Shown: positions 8,885 through 17,994, numbered from the stretch's first letter. The stretch: DNA of 47,238 nucleotides from Cyclobacteriaceae bacterium (GCA_025350305.1 JANXYC010000144.1:1-47238), one strand, 5' to 3'. The notes: a model not told the origin generated them from the sequence alone. Program-made: numbers and translations.

Positions 8885-9947
8885 TTTTGCGAATTATTAA
8901 TTGTTCATAAGGGGCTGGTGAAATGGACCGGCTTTTTCTTCTTTCCTGCCAATCGAAAAATTCCTGCGCTTTCAATTGCACAATGGCTTTAACTTTTGGT
9001 ACTTCAGCAAGCCTTTTGTCTAATGTTTCATTCACCGCAGCGGAAATCTGATCGACATCAAACACCTTCACTCCAGTATAGTGATAAACATCCGGGGCTA
9101 CATTGCGCGGCATCGAAAGGTCAAACACGTACCGCACGGATGTGGATTTTATCTGGTTCAGCCGCAAAATCGGTTCCGCCACACTAGTGGCTATCACCAC
9201 AATTTCACTTTCTTTTACAGCCTCCGACAGTGAACTGAATGGAAAAGGTTTTAAAATATATTGACTTGCAATTTCTGAAAGTTTTTTGTCATTGCGGTTG
9301 ACGATCGTTATCTCCGCTGCAGGCGCATGTTGCCGGATGTATTTCAATGTATTGTGTCCTATTTTTCCCAGTCCCACGATGCATACTTTATGCAAACCCT
9401 CCGTGTTGATGATTTTATTGATCTGCCGGGCAACCGAATATGAAACAGAAACTGTTCCATCGGAGAATGCTGTGCTGTTCTTGATCGCCTTCGAAACCTG
9501 GTTCGCCTGACTCACGACTCGTTCGATAAAACCATTGGACCTGCCCGATTTCTTGGAGACTTGAAAGGCGCTGCGGATTTGACCGATGATCTCATAATCA
9601 CCTGGAATTTGCGAATCCAGACCTGCGGCTACCGAAAGCAAATGTTTGACCGCCTCGTCGCCTTCTTTAACATACACATTGGAGGCCACCTCCTCCTGAG
9701 AAGCGCCACTCATCGACTTTATAAAAGACATGAGCACATACTCGCAAGGAGCGAAGCCATAGATTTCAGTACGATTGCAAGTGGATAGAATCATGTAATG
9801 CTCCAGACAGCTAGAACTTTGGTGGTAGGCCTTCAAACCTTGCTCAGCAGCAACGGAAAACTTGCTCCGATGCTGAGTATCCGTTTTTTTAAAACTAACA
9901 CCCACAACATAAAATTTCTTAACAAGAATAGAAGAATGTTCGATCAT
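8766..9947 (-). CDS. hemA: Glutamyl-tRNA reductase, unusual C-terminus
   Basis: HemA reduces glutamyl-tRNA(Glu) to glutamate-1-semialdehyde and is normally the regulated entry to the C5 pathway. The catalytic domain shows STCNRTE at 55-61 with the nucleophile Cys57, GLDSQIPGDYEIIGQ at 109-123, and the NADPH-binding VGLGKIG at 191-197. The helix that leads to the dimerisation domain begins (VQLKAQEFFDWQERRK), but what follows does not resemble the usual dimerisation domain. Its last 39 or so residues lie over hemC in another frame. A one-base loss in the A run near 8934 would instead end the protein about 12 bases before hemC. The start is well supported by GGAGG at 9954-9958, a clear Shine-Dalgarno sequence of a kind rare in this phylum. 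This is the first gene of the operon. Confidence 0.9.
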   Translation of the reverse strand: MIEHSSILVKKFYVVGVSFKKTDTQHRSKFSVAAEQGLKAYHQSSSCLEHYMILSTCNRTEIYGFAPCEYVLMSFIKSMSGASQEEVASNVYVKEGDEAVKHLLSVAAGLDSQIPGDYEIIGQIRSAFQVSKKSGRSNGFIERVVSQANQVSKAIKNSTAFSDGTVSVSYSVARQINKIINTEGLHKVCIVGLGKIGHNTLKYIRQHAPAAEITIVNRNDKKLSEIASQYILKPFPFSSLSEAVKESEIVVIATSVAEPILRLNQIKSTSVRYVFDLSMPRNVAPDVYHYTGVKVFDVDQISAAVNETLDKRLAEVPKVKAIVQLKAQEFFDWQERRKSRSISPAPYEQLIIRKNVIANPENSLPRQHACFMANQCCEGTAGVSWLPIAAYSA

Positions 9948-10288
9948 GAAATACCTCCAAAAGACAAATATGAAATGCTTTGTTTCAACAAAATACCGTA
10001 ATAAGGATTAAAAATACCTAATACTGAATTCTTTCAAAATGAAAAGCAGGTACTTTTTCGTTACCTGATTTAAATCATGTTTTAGTAATCAATCATTGAT
10101 AAATGATCCGTCAATTCCGGCAGGTCACACAGATTTGTAAAAATTTATAAAAGGCATCTGGAATCATGAAAAAAATTGGGGATACCTGTCATCGACAATA
10201 AATAAGTACCGCCTGCACCGATTGCTGATGAGCAAGGGAATTATTCTACAAAACCTTTAATCCCTCGGAGTGTTTAACTTACATCATT
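9948..10288. promoter_or_regulatory. Divergent control region between hemA and hemH
   Basis: This 341-base gap should hold promoters for both directions. On the minus strand CATATTTG (9965-9972) resembles the TAnnTTTG element and lies 17 bases before the hemA start. Two short palindromes stand out: TGATTTAAATCA (10066-10077, perfect) and ATCATT-GATA-AATGAT (10092-10107). They are plausible operators for control by iron, heme or oxygen, but I cannot tie them to a known regulator. No open frame in it looks like a gene. Confidence 0.4.
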
Positions 10289-11332
10289 ATGGATAATAGG
10301 GGACTTATTTTAGTGAATCTTGGTTCACCCGACAGCTACCAGCCAAAAGACGTACGGAGATATCTTCGCCAATTTTTGATGGATGAACGTGTGATTGATG
10401 CGCCGTACTTTATCAGAAAAATGATTGTGGAGGGGTTCATCTTGCCTTTCCGGCCAAAGAAATCCGCTGAAGCCTATCATTCCGTGTGGATGAAAGAAGG
10501 GGCTCCGTTGAAAGTGCTGACGGAACAATTAAAGGAAGCAATGCAGCCACTGGTTAACCTTCCGATGGCCATCGCGATGCGTTATGCAAATCCAACTCCT
10601 GAAGCGGCCTTGAAAGAATTGTTAAATCAAGAACCCAATCTGAGAGAAGTATTGATAGCGCCGCTTTATCCGCATTATGCAATGTCTTCCTACGAATCGG
10701 CCTATTTGTATGTCCTTGACAAAATTAAATCACTCCGACCTGATCTGAAATTTAAAATCCTTCAGCCTTTTTACAAGGATCCCGACTATATCCAGGCCTT
10801 AAAAGTTACGATCGCTCCTTACCTTGAAAGACGGTACGATCACCTTCTTTTTAGTTATCACGGTTTACCGGTACGCCATTTAAAAAAGTCGGACCCTACT
10901 AAACGCCATTGTTATCAGACAGAAAACTGTTGTGACATTAGATCAACCGCATGGAATTTTTGTTATAAGCATCAGGTAATCCAAACAACCCGATTGGTTG
11001 CAGAAGCGTTAGGAATACCATCAACCAATTTTAGTTACTCCTTTCAATCCAGGCTAGGCAGCGATCCATGGATCAGGCCGTTCACGGTAGAGCAATTGAA
11101 GAAGTTCCCACAAGATGGTGTCAAGAATTTGCTGGTTGCGTGCCCTGCTTTCGTTTCCGACTGTTTAGAGACGCTCGAAGAGATGGCATTGCGAGGAAAA
11201 GAAATTTTCATAAAAGCCGGCGGCGAATCATTTACCCTGATTCCTTGCATGAACACCAACGCCCGTTGGGTAGAGACCTTTTCATCCTATTGCAACCATG
11301 CCGAAGGCCGTTACGCACATCTGTGGAAATAG
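10289..11332 (+). CDS. hemH: Ferrochelatase
   Basis: HemH inserts ferrous iron into protoporphyrin IX at the inner membrane, the last step of heme synthesis. The 347-residue protein starts with GLILVNLGSPDSY, has the metal-site histidine at 191 in LLFSYHGLPVRHL, SFQSRLGSDPW at 251-261, and the glutamate at 294 in PAFVSDCLETLEE. Between 208 and 225 there are four cysteines (C208, C214, C215, C225), a spacing that could hold an iron-sulfur cluster as in some bacterial ferrochelatases with an internal cluster; this is a suggestion only. It is transcribed away from the hem operon, with an AraC-type regulator 120 bases downstream. Confidence 0.96.
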   Translation: MDNRGLILVNLGSPDSYQPKDVRRYLRQFLMDERVIDAPYFIRKMIVEGFILPFRPKKSAEAYHSVWMKEGAPLKVLTEQLKEAMQPLVNLPMAIAMRYANPTPEAALKELLNQEPNLREVLIAPLYPHYAMSSYESAYLYVLDKIKSLRPDLKFKILQPFYKDPDYIQALKVTIAPYLERRYDHLLFSYHGLPVRHLKKSDPTKRHCYQTENCCDIRSTAWNFCYKHQVIQTTRLVAEALGIPSTNFSYSFQSRLGSDPWIRPFTVEQLKKFPQDGVKNLLVACPAFVSDCLETLEEMALRGKEIFIKAGGESFTLIPCMNTNARWVETFSSYCNHAEGRYAHLWK

Positions 11333-11452
11333 CGTAAGAGATAGGATTAGGAGAACGGCTGGAGATTTAGGTAATACTACTTTTTTGGGTATTTTTGTTA
11401 CAAGCATTGATAATTTACTTTATTTAAAGGGTAATTTTCTGTTATTTCTGAT

Positions 11453-12352
11453 ATGCAGCCTACACTGGAGCGCCACGCTGGAAGACTCAAGGAGCCGGTC
11501 AGTAACAAATCGGTTCTTTTTGAAAAAGATGATTTATCCTTGTCAATTTTTGAAAACCACACCGACCAATTAGTCTCCTTCGAAAGTATCATTTACCAAC
11601 GCATTATTCACTTTTACTTTTGCCTGGAAGGCAGCGCCATTTTTGGTTTCGGACCACATTATAGCCGGGAGATTGTTCAGAAAAAAAATTATTTTTTTTA
11701 CAATCCTGAAAAAGACTTGCCATTCCAACTCCAACTGGCGCCACATGCAAAAATGGTTTTTCTCACCATTTCATTGGAAAGCCTCCATCAGTTATTCATT
11801 CACGAACCTCTCCCCTTTCTGAAACCTGAGAACATCAATCAGAAATTTTACGATGAGCGGGAGATACCTTCCCATCTGCTCGTGGAATTAAACCAACTGT
11901 TTAATATCCAGTTAAGCGACAATGCCAATCGGCTTTTCTATCAGGGCAAAATTCTCGAACTGCTTGCTTTGTATTTTTCTGAAAAAAAACCAAATACAGA
12001 AAGTTGTCCATTCCTGAACGACCAGGACACCGTGCGGAAAATCAAAAACGCGAAAGAGCATTTGCTAAAGCATCTGATCAAACCACCCAGCCTAAAAGAT
12101 CTGGCACGATTGGCGGGATTAAACGAATACCAACTAAAAGCCGGCTTCAAAGAAATTTACGGCAACACAGTTTTTGGCTATTTGCTCGATCATAAGCTCA
12201 ACAACGCCCGTGTTTTACTCGATTCAAAAAAATACCAGGTGGCCGAAGTCGCGTACCAGATCGGCTACACCAATCCAAGCCATTTCATTGCTGCCTTCAA
12301 AAAGAAATTCGGCATCACCCCGAAGAAGTATTTGATGAAGCATGCTGGCTAA
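11453..12352 (+). CDS. AraC-family transcriptional regulator
   Basis: This gene encodes 299 residues. The C-terminal 90 or so residues form two helix-turn-helix motifs of the AraC type: SLKDLARLAGLNEYQLKAGF and VAEVAYQIGYTNPSHFIAAF, closing with KKKFGITPKKY. The N-terminal part is a ligand- or cofactor-sensing domain that I do not recognise in detail; PchR-like regulators of siderophore uptake have this layout. It lies just before a FecA-like receptor in the same direction, so it may control that receptor in response to its iron chelate (inference). A TATTTTTG sequence at 11390-11397 could be its promoter. Confidence 0.88.
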   Translation: MQPTLERHAGRLKEPVSNKSVLFEKDDLSLSIFENHTDQLVSFESIIYQRIIHFYFCLEGSAIFGFGPHYSREIVQKKNYFFYNPEKDLPFQLQLAPHAKMVFLTISLESLHQLFIHEPLPFLKPENINQKFYDEREIPSHLLVELNQLFNIQLSDNANRLFYQGKILELLALYFSEKKPNTESCPFLNDQDTVRKIKNAKEHLLKHLIKPPSLKDLARLAGLNEYQLKAGFKEIYGNTVFGYLLDHKLNNARVLLDSKKYQVAEVAYQIGYTNPSHFIAAFKKKFGITPKKYLMKHAG

Positions 12353-12372
12353 ATTCACCTAAAATCATATTA

Positions 12373-12391
12373 ATTTAGAATTATTCTAAAT
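12373..12391. promoter_or_regulatory. Perfect 9-1-9 palindrome, candidate iron-regulator operator
   Basis: ATTTAGAAT, one T, then ATTCTAAAT forms a perfect inverted repeat. It contains TTTAGAA-N3-TTCTAAA, the same form as the Irr/ICE box and close to the operator shape of the Fur superfamily. It lies about 5 bases upstream of the candidate -33 element of the receptor promoter. Further half-sites follow: TTTTAGAA at 12413-12420 and TCTAAAT at 12447-12453. The operator role is inferred. Confidence 0.55.
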
Positions 12392-12396
12392 AATCC

Positions 12397-12428
12397 TTGA
12401 CTTGGATTGTTCTTTTAGAACATATTTG
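12397..12428 (+). promoter_or_regulatory. Candidate promoter of the TonB-dependent receptor
   Basis: TTG at 12397-12399 is followed after 21 bases by CATATTTG at 12421-12428, one mismatch from TAnnTTTG. The same CATATTTG variant occurs before hemA. Between the elements is a small inverted repeat (GTTCT-TTT-AGAAC, 12409-12421). Confidence 0.45.
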
Positions 12429-12454
12429 CGCACTATTTATAATCAATCTAAATA

Positions 12455-14896
12455 ATGTGCTGCCATTATTCCCATTTCCAGAACGTAAGATTTTTTATTC
12501 CCATTGTTCTTTTTTCTGTTCTGAGTCACTTTAATATGCTTGCTCAAACGGGTGCCATTGCCGGAAAAGTAATGGACACTGCTGGTAAGCCTCTTGTCAA
12601 TGCCACCATCAGCCTTGACAAAACTTCCTATGGAACTACCACCGATGCGTCCGGTCACTACGTTCTCAAAAAAATACCGGTTGGAAATTACATACTCCAG
12701 TTTTCCTATGTTGGTTTTCTTACGGTTATCAAGGAGGTAAACGTGCGCGAAAATGAAATGAGTCAATTGGATTTTGATACTGAAGAAAGAATTTCTGTCC
12801 TTGATGCAATCCAAATTACCGGGATTAGGACTATCACGGGTATGGGGTACCTTGCAGAAACACACGACGGGATAATTTTTTCAGGAAAAAAAACAGAGGT
12901 TTTGCTGATTGATAGCCTGGATGCCAATACAGCCCAAAATAACCCCCGACAAGTTCTGGGCCGCGTCCCTGGAGCCAATTACTCAGAAACTGAGGGCAGC
13001 GGATTCCCTTCCAACGGAATTGGCTTTCGGGGATTAAATCCGACACAGTCCATTGAAACTAACACACGACAAAATGGATATAACATTACGGCTGATTTGT
13101 TCGGCTATCCGGAGTCTTACTACTTGCCACCGCTTGAAGCAGTTGATAGAATTGAAGTTATTCGTGGTGCATCTTCTTTGCAATATGGTCCCCAGTTTGG
13201 CGGGGTCATCAATTACATTTTAAAAAAAGGTCCTACATCTAAAACACTTGAACTTACGACGCAAGAGAGTACCGGTAGTTTCGGGATGTTCAATTCTTTT
13301 AATTCCCTCGGGGGACAATCCGGTAAATTCAATTATTACGCCTTTGCACAATATCAAAGTACGCAAGGCTGGCGGCCAAATTCTGATTTCCGGAAATTAA
13401 CAGGGTTTGCACGAGTAGAATACCGGGCTACTGATAGAGTAAAATTTGGTCTTGAATATTCAATTTTAAGAAACCGAATTCATATGCCCGGTGGCTTTAC
13501 CGATAGTCTTTTTGCTGTTGACAGTCGCAAATCGTATCGGGCCAGAAATTGGTTAACCAGTCCCTGGAATATTCTTACCGCATCCATGCAATGGCGGCTT
13601 ACCCAACATGCTATTCTTGACATAAAATCTACTTTCAACTCCAGTGCGCGGGATCTTGTTTGGCGTAATGAAGACGGTGGCCCACAAGCAAAAGACGATA
13701 TTGATCCCGTCACGAATGATTACATAAACAGGGAATCGCAACATGAAGGTTTTTTGAGTAATACGACTGAACTAAGGCTGCTTACCAATTATACGATGGG
13801 GAAAATGAGTAATACTCTCTCGGCAGGAGTTCGGTTTTTCAACGGCAAAATGAAGCGCCAAGGTGGTGGCAAAGGGACTACCGGTGCAGACTTTGATTTT
13901 ACGCTGGTAACCCCTGGATATGAATACGATTTGGATTTCACAACAACCAACTTCGCGTCGTACGTTGAAAACACGTTTCGTCCGAACGCTATGCTGTCCA
14001 TCACACCTGGAATCCGGTACGAATACATCAACTCTTCCGTTAAAGGATTCAACCCCTCAGACATCGCTGGTCAGACAATTTATTCTGATCAGTCTAAAAA
14101 GAGAAATATTTTGCTCGCGGGAATCAGTATGCAATTCAATACATCGTCGACAACAAATATTTATGCCAACTGGTCGCAAGCGTACCGACCACTGGATTAT
14201 TCGAGCCTGACCCCTTTTGGGACCATCACCACCGTAGATCCCAATCTCAAAGATTCAAAAGGTTATAACAGCGATGTGGGCTTCCGTGGTTCTGTAAAAA
14301 ACTTCCTGAATTTTGACATCGGTGGATTTTATTTACAATATGATGACCGGGTTGGAATAATTGAAAAAAGGGATGCCCTCGGAAATCAATTTCCGTACAG
14401 GACGAATGTTGCCAACAGTATTCATAAAGGATTTGAATCCTACATTGAATTCAATCCCATTAAAGCTTTTACAGGCTGTCAGCAGTGGAGCATAAGCTTC
14501 TTTAATTCTATGGGATTGATTAACGCCCAATACGTCTCTGGAGAATTCAAAGGCAACGCTGTGGAGTATGCACCGCGCTATATAAACCGTTTTGGAACAA
14601 ACGTAGTGATTAGAAAATTTTCGACCACTTTATTATTAAGCGACACGGGCAAATCTTACGGAGATGCAGGAAATTCCATAATTCCTTCAAATGATGCAGT
14701 GGCTGGTGTGATACCTTCGTACACAGTCCTCGATTGGTCAAATACATTGAAAATCAAAAATTACTCACTTAAGTTTGGGTTAAACAACCTGGCCGACAAG
14801 CGCTACTTTACCAAACGCACCGACGAGTATCCAGGGCCAGGGATCATCCCTTCGATTGGGAGAAGTTTTTATGCTGGTTTTGCAGCCAAATTTTAA
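12455..14896 (+). CDS. TonB-dependent receptor, FecA-like, with CarboxypepD_reg-like N-terminus
   Basis: This outer-membrane receptor (813 residues) probably takes up an iron chelate, perhaps ferric citrate, by energy from TonB. After a signal peptide ending near NMLAQ there is a carboxypeptidase-regulatory-like domain (about 34-115, GKVMDTAGKPLVNATISL), then a plug domain (RVPGANYSETEG, GIGFRGLNPTQS, DRIEVIRGASSLQYGPQFGG) and a 22-strand-type barrel ending in an aromatic residue (FYAGFAAKF). The repertoire of barrel motifs resembles FecA rather than SusC, and no SusD gene follows. The AraC regulator directly upstream and the palindrome in the promoter region support iron control. The substrate is not proven by sequence. 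Confidence 0.9.
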   Translation: MCCHYSHFQNVRFFIPIVLFSVLSHFNMLAQTGAIAGKVMDTAGKPLVNATISLDKTSYGTTTDASGHYVLKKIPVGNYILQFSYVGFLTVIKEVNVRENEMSQLDFDTEERISVLDAIQITGIRTITGMGYLAETHDGIIFSGKKTEVLLIDSLDANTAQNNPRQVLGRVPGANYSETEGSGFPSNGIGFRGLNPTQSIETNTRQNGYNITADLFGYPESYYLPPLEAVDRIEVIRGASSLQYGPQFGGVINYILKKGPTSKTLELTTQESTGSFGMFNSFNSLGGQSGKFNYYAFAQYQSTQGWRPNSDFRKLTGFARVEYRATDRVKFGLEYSILRNRIHMPGGFTDSLFAVDSRKSYRARNWLTSPWNILTASMQWRLTQHAILDIKSTFNSSARDLVWRNEDGGPQAKDDIDPVTNDYINRESQHEGFLSNTTELRLLTNYTMGKMSNTLSAGVRFFNGKMKRQGGGKGTTGADFDFTLVTPGYEYDLDFTTTNFASYVENTFRPNAMLSITPGIRYEYINSSVKGFNPSDIAGQTIYSDQSKKRNILLAGISMQFNTSSTTNIYANWSQAYRPLDYSSLTPFGTITTVDPNLKDSKGYNSDVGFRGSVKNFLNFDIGGFYLQYDDRVGIIEKRDALGNQFPYRTNVANSIHKGFESYIEFNPIKAFTGCQQWSISFFNSMGLINAQYVSGEFKGNAVEYAPRYINRFGTNVVIRKFSTTLLLSDTGKSYGDAGNSIIPSNDAVAGVIPSYTVLDWSNTLKIKNYSLKFGLNNLADKRYFTKRTDEYPGPGIIPSIGRSFYAGFAAKF

Positions 14897-15163
14897 CAGA
14901 AATTTTTATGCTCCGCCGTCTACCGACATGGCCTGACTGAGAAACTTTCTCCATACCGCAACTGGGAATTTTTCCTTTGATATTTTCTCGCTAATTTAAA
15001 TTCGAATACTGAGTACTACGAAGCTTGTGAGACAATATAATGTAAGTTGTTGATTCATAATATATTATATCAGTATTTATGTGCCAGGTAACCAGCGAAG
15101 TAGTATATGGATTTGAGGCAATGATTCGCTTCCGATCGGAGTGGTTCGCTTAATGCCATAAAT

Positions 15164-15565
15164 ATGAAAAAAATCATCCTTCTCGTTATCACCTTCTTTA
15201 TTTTTGCAGACCTACAGGCACAGGTGGATGTAAACAAGCCTGTTGTGATTACTCCCGCTTCAGGTCTTGACCCCAGCATTGTTGGCAGGAGCGTCATGGA
15301 TACCCTCACCCCAAAACTTGCGATGAACACCGACCAGACTTCAAAGGTTACGATCCTGGTAGGCAAGTTCCTGACGCATAAATCAGATTTTATGGAATTA
15401 AAAAAAAGTAATGCAGCCGAATATCAAATAAAATTTGCCGATGAGCAGAAATCACTTTTCACTGGACTGAAAGAGGCCCTGAATCCAAAGCAATTCAAGC
15501 AACTCATGACGCTCAAACCAGACCAGTTTGATTCTGAGAATGCTATCAGTCACTTATTCTATTGA
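15164..15565 (+). CDS. Small secreted protein, unknown function
   Basis: This gene encodes 133 residues with a clear signal peptide (MKKIILLVITFFIFADLQAQ). The mature part is mainly helical. It contains LNPKQFKQLMTLKPDQFD near the end, which recalls the LTxxQ-type helical hairpin of Spy/CpxP-like periplasmic proteins, but the match is weak. The gene stands alone after a 267-base gap from the receptor gene and 131 bases before the next secreted protein. Function is unknown. Confidence 0.65.
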   Translation: MKKIILLVITFFIFADLQAQVDVNKPVVITPASGLDPSIVGRSVMDTLTPKLAMNTDQTSKVTILVGKFLTHKSDFMELKKSNAAEYQIKFADEQKSLFTGLKEALNPKQFKQLMTLKPDQFDSENAISHLFY

Positions 15566-15696
15566 TATACAATATGGATTTGCAATCATCAATGGTCTTC
15601 GCGAATCGTCCATTCAAGTTAAACCAGGAAACTGATAAGGTAAAATCCGATCATTCAAAACGATAAAAAGTTATATTTCTTTAAACTGAAAATACA

Positions 15697-16128
15697 ATGA
15701 AAGCATTATCGATCAATTGCCTCCTCCTCTTCTTTTTCAATATCAGTTTTGGACAATCAGTCGGTGGAGCCGAACAGGCTTTATTGAATATCGAAATCAA
15801 ACGCCTGGAGGCCATTGTCAGTCGCAATCATGAATTCCTCACCAATTTATACGATGATGAATTTCATGGAGTCATTGCCTCCGGGCAGTCCTTAAACAAA
15901 GCAAAAATTATTGAATTCCTGGAGACCAGCAATCCACACATACTTCAGAGTATTGAGGATTTAAAAGCTAAGGTGTATGACGCCGTGGCAGTTACTACGG
16001 GGAAACTAGTGAGCAAAAGTAAATCCGGATCTATCATCGGACAGTCACGTTTTACTCATATTTACTTAAGAAAAAACGACCAATGGAAAATAATCGAAAG
16101 TCAGGGTACCGTGATCATTCAGGAATAG
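15697..16128 (+). CDS. Secreted SnoaL/DUF4440-like protein
   Basis: This gene encodes 143 residues with a signal peptide (CLLLFFFNISFGQ). The mature protein follows the cone-shaped NTF2/SnoaL fold pattern of DUF4440: an N-terminal helix (EQALLNIEIKRLEAIVSRN), LTNLYDDEFHGV, a middle region with KAKIIEFLE, and strands ending in FTHIYLRKNDQWKIIESQ. Such proteins often bind small ligands or act as isomerase-like enzymes, and the substrate cannot be told. It precedes a secreted amidohydrolase by 73 bases in the same direction and may be expressed with it. Confidence 0.75.
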   Translation: MKALSINCLLLFFFNISFGQSVGGAEQALLNIEIKRLEAIVSRNHEFLTNLYDDEFHGVIASGQSLNKAKIIEFLETSNPHILQSIEDLKAKVYDAVAVTTGKLVSKSKSGSIIGQSRFTHIYLRKNDQWKIIESQGTVIIQE

Positions 16129-16201
16129 TTTGTACAACGATAAATAATCCAGGTCAAAAATTTCTTTAACTTCTTTACTTCCTTACCATAAACAAAAACG
16201 T

Positions 16202-17779
16202 ATGAAGAAACTAATGCTGCTGTGCCTGCTGATATCTCTGCGACTTTTTGCACAAGACGTTGTGAAAAAGGCCCCCGAATTAAGAGAAGGCGAAGGACCT
16301 TTTAGTCAATTGATTATCCGCGGTGTCATGCTCATTGACGGTACGGGCGCCCCGTCGGTAGGTCCCGTGGACATTGTAGTAAAACAAAACAGGATTGTCA
16401 GCATTGCCAGTATAGGACTTCCCACGCCGGGCATGGCAAGTGAGGCCAACCGTCCGAAACTGGAGGCGGGTGGCAAGGAGTTGAATTGCGAGGGCATGTA
16501 TCTGACGCCAGGTTTTGTTGATATGCACGGCCATATTGGTGGCGGCCAGGCGCCCAATGCAGAATATGTCTTTAAACTATGGATGGCCCACGGCATCACC
16601 ACCATCCGCGAACCGGGATCTGGTAACGGAATAGATTGGGTGCTGGACCAAAAAAATAAAAGCGCGCAGAATTTGATCACAGCCCCGCGCATCAAGGCAT
16701 ACGTCACCTTTGGATCCGGAAGTAAGGAGCCTATCCGAAATCCCGAACAGGCAAAGGCGTGGGTAAATGAAAACAAAACAAAAGGCGCCGATGGAATAAA
16801 ATTTTTCGGAGCCGCACCCGACATTATGGACGCGGCCTTGCGCGAAAATAAAAGGCTCGGTCTGCGCTCCGCCTGTCATCATGCCCAGTTGGGTGTCGCT
16901 CGTTGGAATGTAGTGCAGTCTGCCGAAGCTGGGCTGACAACGATGGAGCATTGGTATGGATTGCCGGAAGCTATGCTCAGCAGCTCGAGCCTTCAGAACT
17001 ATCCTCTCAATTATAACTATTCGAATGAACAAAACCGTTTTGAAGAAGCAGGCCGGTTGTGGAAGCAAGCCGCACCACCCTACTCAGAGAAATGGAATGA
17101 GGTCATGAACACCCTGCTAAAACTTGACTTTACGCTCGATCCTACTTTTGACACGTATGAAGCTGCGCGTGACTTGCACAAAGCGCGGAGGCAGGAGTGG
17201 CATGAAACGTACACACTGCCAAAACTGTGGGCGTTCTACCAGCCCAACCGCCAGGCGCATGGTTCGTTCTGGTTTTCGTGGGGTACGGAACAAGAGGTAG
17301 CATGGCGGGAGAACTTCCGTCTATGGATGACTTTTGTAAATGAATATAAAAATCGCGGGGGACGAGTGACCACGGGCTCGGACAATGCGTTCATCTTCCA
17401 GTTATACGGCTTCGGTTATATTCGTGAACTGGAATTGTTACGCGAAGCAGGCTTCCATCCACTGGAAGTTATTCGCTCAGCAACACTCAACGGGGCTCAG
17501 GCGTTAGGCATGGACAAGGAAATCGGTTCGGTGGAAATTGGCAAGCTGGCTGACTTTGTCATTGTCGATCAGAACCCACTGGAAAATCTTCAGGTGCTGT
17601 ACGGCGTAGGCGCGATCAAACTCATGGATGACAATTCCGTGAAGCGCGTTGGCGGTATCAAATACACGATTAAGGATGGCATTATTTACGATGCGAAGAA
17701 ATTGCTCGCAGATGTGAAAAAGATCGTGGATGATGAAAAAACAAAATCCGGATTTGTGTTGAAGCAGCCGGGGAACTAA
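16202..17779 (+). CDS. Secreted amidohydrolase family protein
   Basis: This 525-residue metal-dependent hydrolase of the amidohydrolase superfamily has a signal peptide (LMLLCLLISLRLFAQ), so it probably acts in the periplasm. The metal-site motif HGHIGG follows TPGFVDM. Later come a histidine pair in CHHAQLGV, TMEHWYG, and the C-terminal TTGSDNAFIFQLYG with the likely catalytic aspartate, then ATLNGAQALGMDKEIGSVEIGKLADFVIVDQNPL, the usual end of imidazolonepropionase/dipeptidase-like members. No neighbouring gene gives the substrate. Relatives cleave cyclic amides or peptides (family knowledge). Confidence 0.88.
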   Translation: MKKLMLLCLLISLRLFAQDVVKKAPELREGEGPFSQLIIRGVMLIDGTGAPSVGPVDIVVKQNRIVSIASIGLPTPGMASEANRPKLEAGGKELNCEGMYLTPGFVDMHGHIGGGQAPNAEYVFKLWMAHGITTIREPGSGNGIDWVLDQKNKSAQNLITAPRIKAYVTFGSGSKEPIRNPEQAKAWVNENKTKGADGIKFFGAAPDIMDAALRENKRLGLRSACHHAQLGVARWNVVQSAEAGLTTMEHWYGLPEAMLSSSSLQNYPLNYNYSNEQNRFEEAGRLWKQAAPPYSEKWNEVMNTLLKLDFTLDPTFDTYEAARDLHKARRQEWHETYTLPKLWAFYQPNRQAHGSFWFSWGTEQEVAWRENFRLWMTFVNEYKNRGGRVTTGSDNAFIFQLYGFGYIRELELLREAGFHPLEVIRSATLNGAQALGMDKEIGSVEIGKLADFVIVDQNPLENLQVLYGVGAIKLMDDNSVKRVGGIKYTIKDGIIYDAKKLLADVKKIVDDEKTKSGFVLKQPGN

Positions 17780-17994
17780 CGTCATAGCCTGCCCCTTTAT
17801 TGCCGTCGAGGCTGCACGTGCCCGATGGAAAAAACAGGCAGTTACGGCAATTCAGCTTCTCTGATTTGAATGGTTTGCCAGAACAGCGACTTTTCACTGA
17901 AAGGAGTACTCTTACTTTTGGTAAAAAAGTTATAGGAATCGAGAGGGCTAATAGGAATTGGCCCACCGTGAAGAAAGAGTAACTTGGGTGGCGA

